Shown here piece by piece: positions 15,269 through 15,558 of a stretch of DNA of 15,558 nt. This DNA is from Acidaminococcaceae bacterium (GTDB lineage: Bacteria > Bacillota > Negativicutes > Acidaminococcales > Acidaminococcaceae), in contig JAKSOM010000009.1 in NCBI GenBank assembly GCA_024405585.1, forward strand, positions 1 to 15,558. The letters are read 5' to 3'. The notes beneath the pieces were generated by a model, which made no database searches, had not been told where the DNA came from, and saw only the letters and a list, made by a program, of their open reading frames with translations. The translations under genes were made by a program, and so were the position numbers. Position 1 is the stretch's first letter, and the number at the start of each line of letters is the position of its first letter.

Positions 15269-15310
15269 TAGTGGATAGAGTGTAGTGGATAGTGGGTAGT
15301 GGGTAGAGGA
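15269..15310. repeat. Six tandem 7-bp repeats (TAGTGGR/TAGAGTG type), array B
   Basis: Six consecutive heptamers: TAGTGGA (15269, 15283), TAGAGTG (15276), TAGTGGG (15290, 15297) and a closing TAGAGGA (15304). The unit types and the closing unit are the same as in array A between htpX and the M42 gene, about 2.4 kb away. Confidence 0.9.
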
Positions 15311-15408
15311 TTCAGGGACGAACTTTCTCTACTATAATCAACGGAACTATTTACCATATTTTTAAGCTTTAAGTTTTTATCTTTTAACTTATTTTTCTCA
15401 AAAATTCC

Positions 15409-15436
15409 TTGACAAAATATTTTTAAGGTGTATAAT
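15409..15436 (+). promoter_or_regulatory. Consensus sigma-A promoter
   Basis: A perfect -35 TTGACA (15409-15414) and a perfect -10 TATAAT (15431-15436) are separated by 16 bp, with an A/T-rich upstream region (15345-15408) that could act as an UP element. It is the only promoter in the window with both consensus boxes. The predicted start is near 15443. What it drives beyond the window end is not visible. Confidence 0.88.
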
Positions 15437-15462
15437 ATTAAAAGTTGAAGGTGTATTTTGTG

Positions 15463-15498
15463 GCATCGTGGGATTCCTGCGGTGCGTAAAATTTTTTT
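15463..15498 (+). terminator. Terminator-like hairpin close to the promoter (attenuator or small-RNA end)
   Basis: GCATCGTGGG (15463-15472) pairs with CCTGCGGTGC (15476-15485) over 10 bp, three of them G-U, around an ATT loop. Seven T follow at 15492-15498. The six bases between stem and T-run include AAAA (15488-15491), which can pair with TTTT (15456-15459) to extend the stem imperfectly. A transcript from about 15443 ending here would be about 55 bases. Confidence 0.5.
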
Positions 15499-15506
15499 AG
15501 AGTAGG

Positions 15507-15548
15507 GTGAAATGAATGCATTTCACCAGTGAAATGCATTCATTTCAC
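15507..15548. repeat. 20-bp perfect inverted repeat built from nested palindromes
   Basis: Bases 15507-15526 are the exact reverse complement of 15529-15548, with CA between. Each arm is itself a palindrome, GTGAAATG / 4 bases / CATTTCAC, so the same 8-mer appears four times in alternating orientation. It can fold as one long hairpin or as two short ones. No T-run follows on either strand, so it does not look like a terminator. Confidence 0.9.
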
Positions 15549-15558
15549 TCATAAAAAA

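Larger units (their letters stand above)
14904..15408. other. Intergenic region without a convincing gene
   Basis: About 500 bases with no product I can recognise. It contains the hairpin at 15012-15042, a G-rich stretch (15098-15141), a 7-bp AT-rich tandem repeat (15162-15196), a second copy of the TAGTGGG-type heptamer array (15269-15310) and an AT-rich block (15345-15408) leading into a promoter. One 79-codon frame starts with TTG at 14904 directly after the adenosyltransferase stop. Its protein resembles no family I know and runs through the hairpin, so I do not call it a gene. Confidence 0.6.

Noticed and set aside
15333..15338. TATAAT at 15333-15338 as a promoter -10
   Set aside because: There is no -35 or TGN extension at the right place; it looks like a chance match in AT-rich DNA.
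15507..15548. The nested palindrome as a transcription terminator
   Set aside because: Neither strand has a T-run after the stem. On the + strand it is followed by TCATAAAAAA.

Overview
The window reads as a stretch of chromosome from a fermentative, Gram-positive-related bacterium, most likely a diderm Firmicute (class Negativicutes, perhaps an Acidaminococcaceae/Phascolarctobacterium-type gut anaerobe). This is inferred from gene content and order, not from a database match. The content combines a Firmicute-style division cluster (yggS-sepF-ylmH-divIVA), an endonuclease-type MutL, a YibQ-type divergent polysaccharide deacetylase typical of bacteria with an outer membrane, and a PduO-type cobalamin adenosyltransferase. 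All genes lie on the + strand, which is clearly G-rich over C, as expected for a leading strand.

Layout. 1-230: the 3' end of tRNA-Gly(GCC), then complete tRNA-Cys(GCA) and tRNA-Leu(TAA), closed by an intrinsic terminator (250-275). 303-3425: an operon from an extended -10 promoter: yggS, sepF, a stand-alone S4-domain protein corresponding only to the C-terminal end of YlmH, divIVA, and a histidine-phosphatase-family gene coupled to divIVA by a TGATG overlap. It ends at a strong terminator (3391-3432). 3434-10676: a second operon whose promoter overlaps a perfect palindrome: miaB, mutS, mutL, an RsmJ-like methyltransferase and miaA, all joined by stop/start overlaps. It holds both enzymes of the ms2i6A37 tRNA modification (MiaA, MiaB) and the mismatch-repair pair MutS/MutL. 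10725-14903: a looser run of envelope and housekeeping genes: divergent polysaccharide deacetylase, htpX, an M42 aminopeptidase, ndk and pduO-type adenosyltransferase, each with its own ribosome binding site. 14904-15558 has no convincing gene. It holds a GC-rich hairpin, two blocks of 7-bp tandem repeats, a near-perfect sigma-A promoter, a terminator-like hairpin just downstream of it, and a 20-bp perfect inverted repeat.

Most of the window is well-conserved housekeeping DNA and I see no obvious new defence or mobile system. The points most worth a second look are: (1) MiaA lacks in frame the usual helical insertion domain; (2) YlmH is reduced to its S4 domain and YlmG is absent from its usual place; (3) yggS appears to be leaderless with a shortened N-terminus; (4) related 7-bp tandem repeats occur in two intergenic regions; (5) a promoter / mini-terminator / nested palindrome block closes the window.
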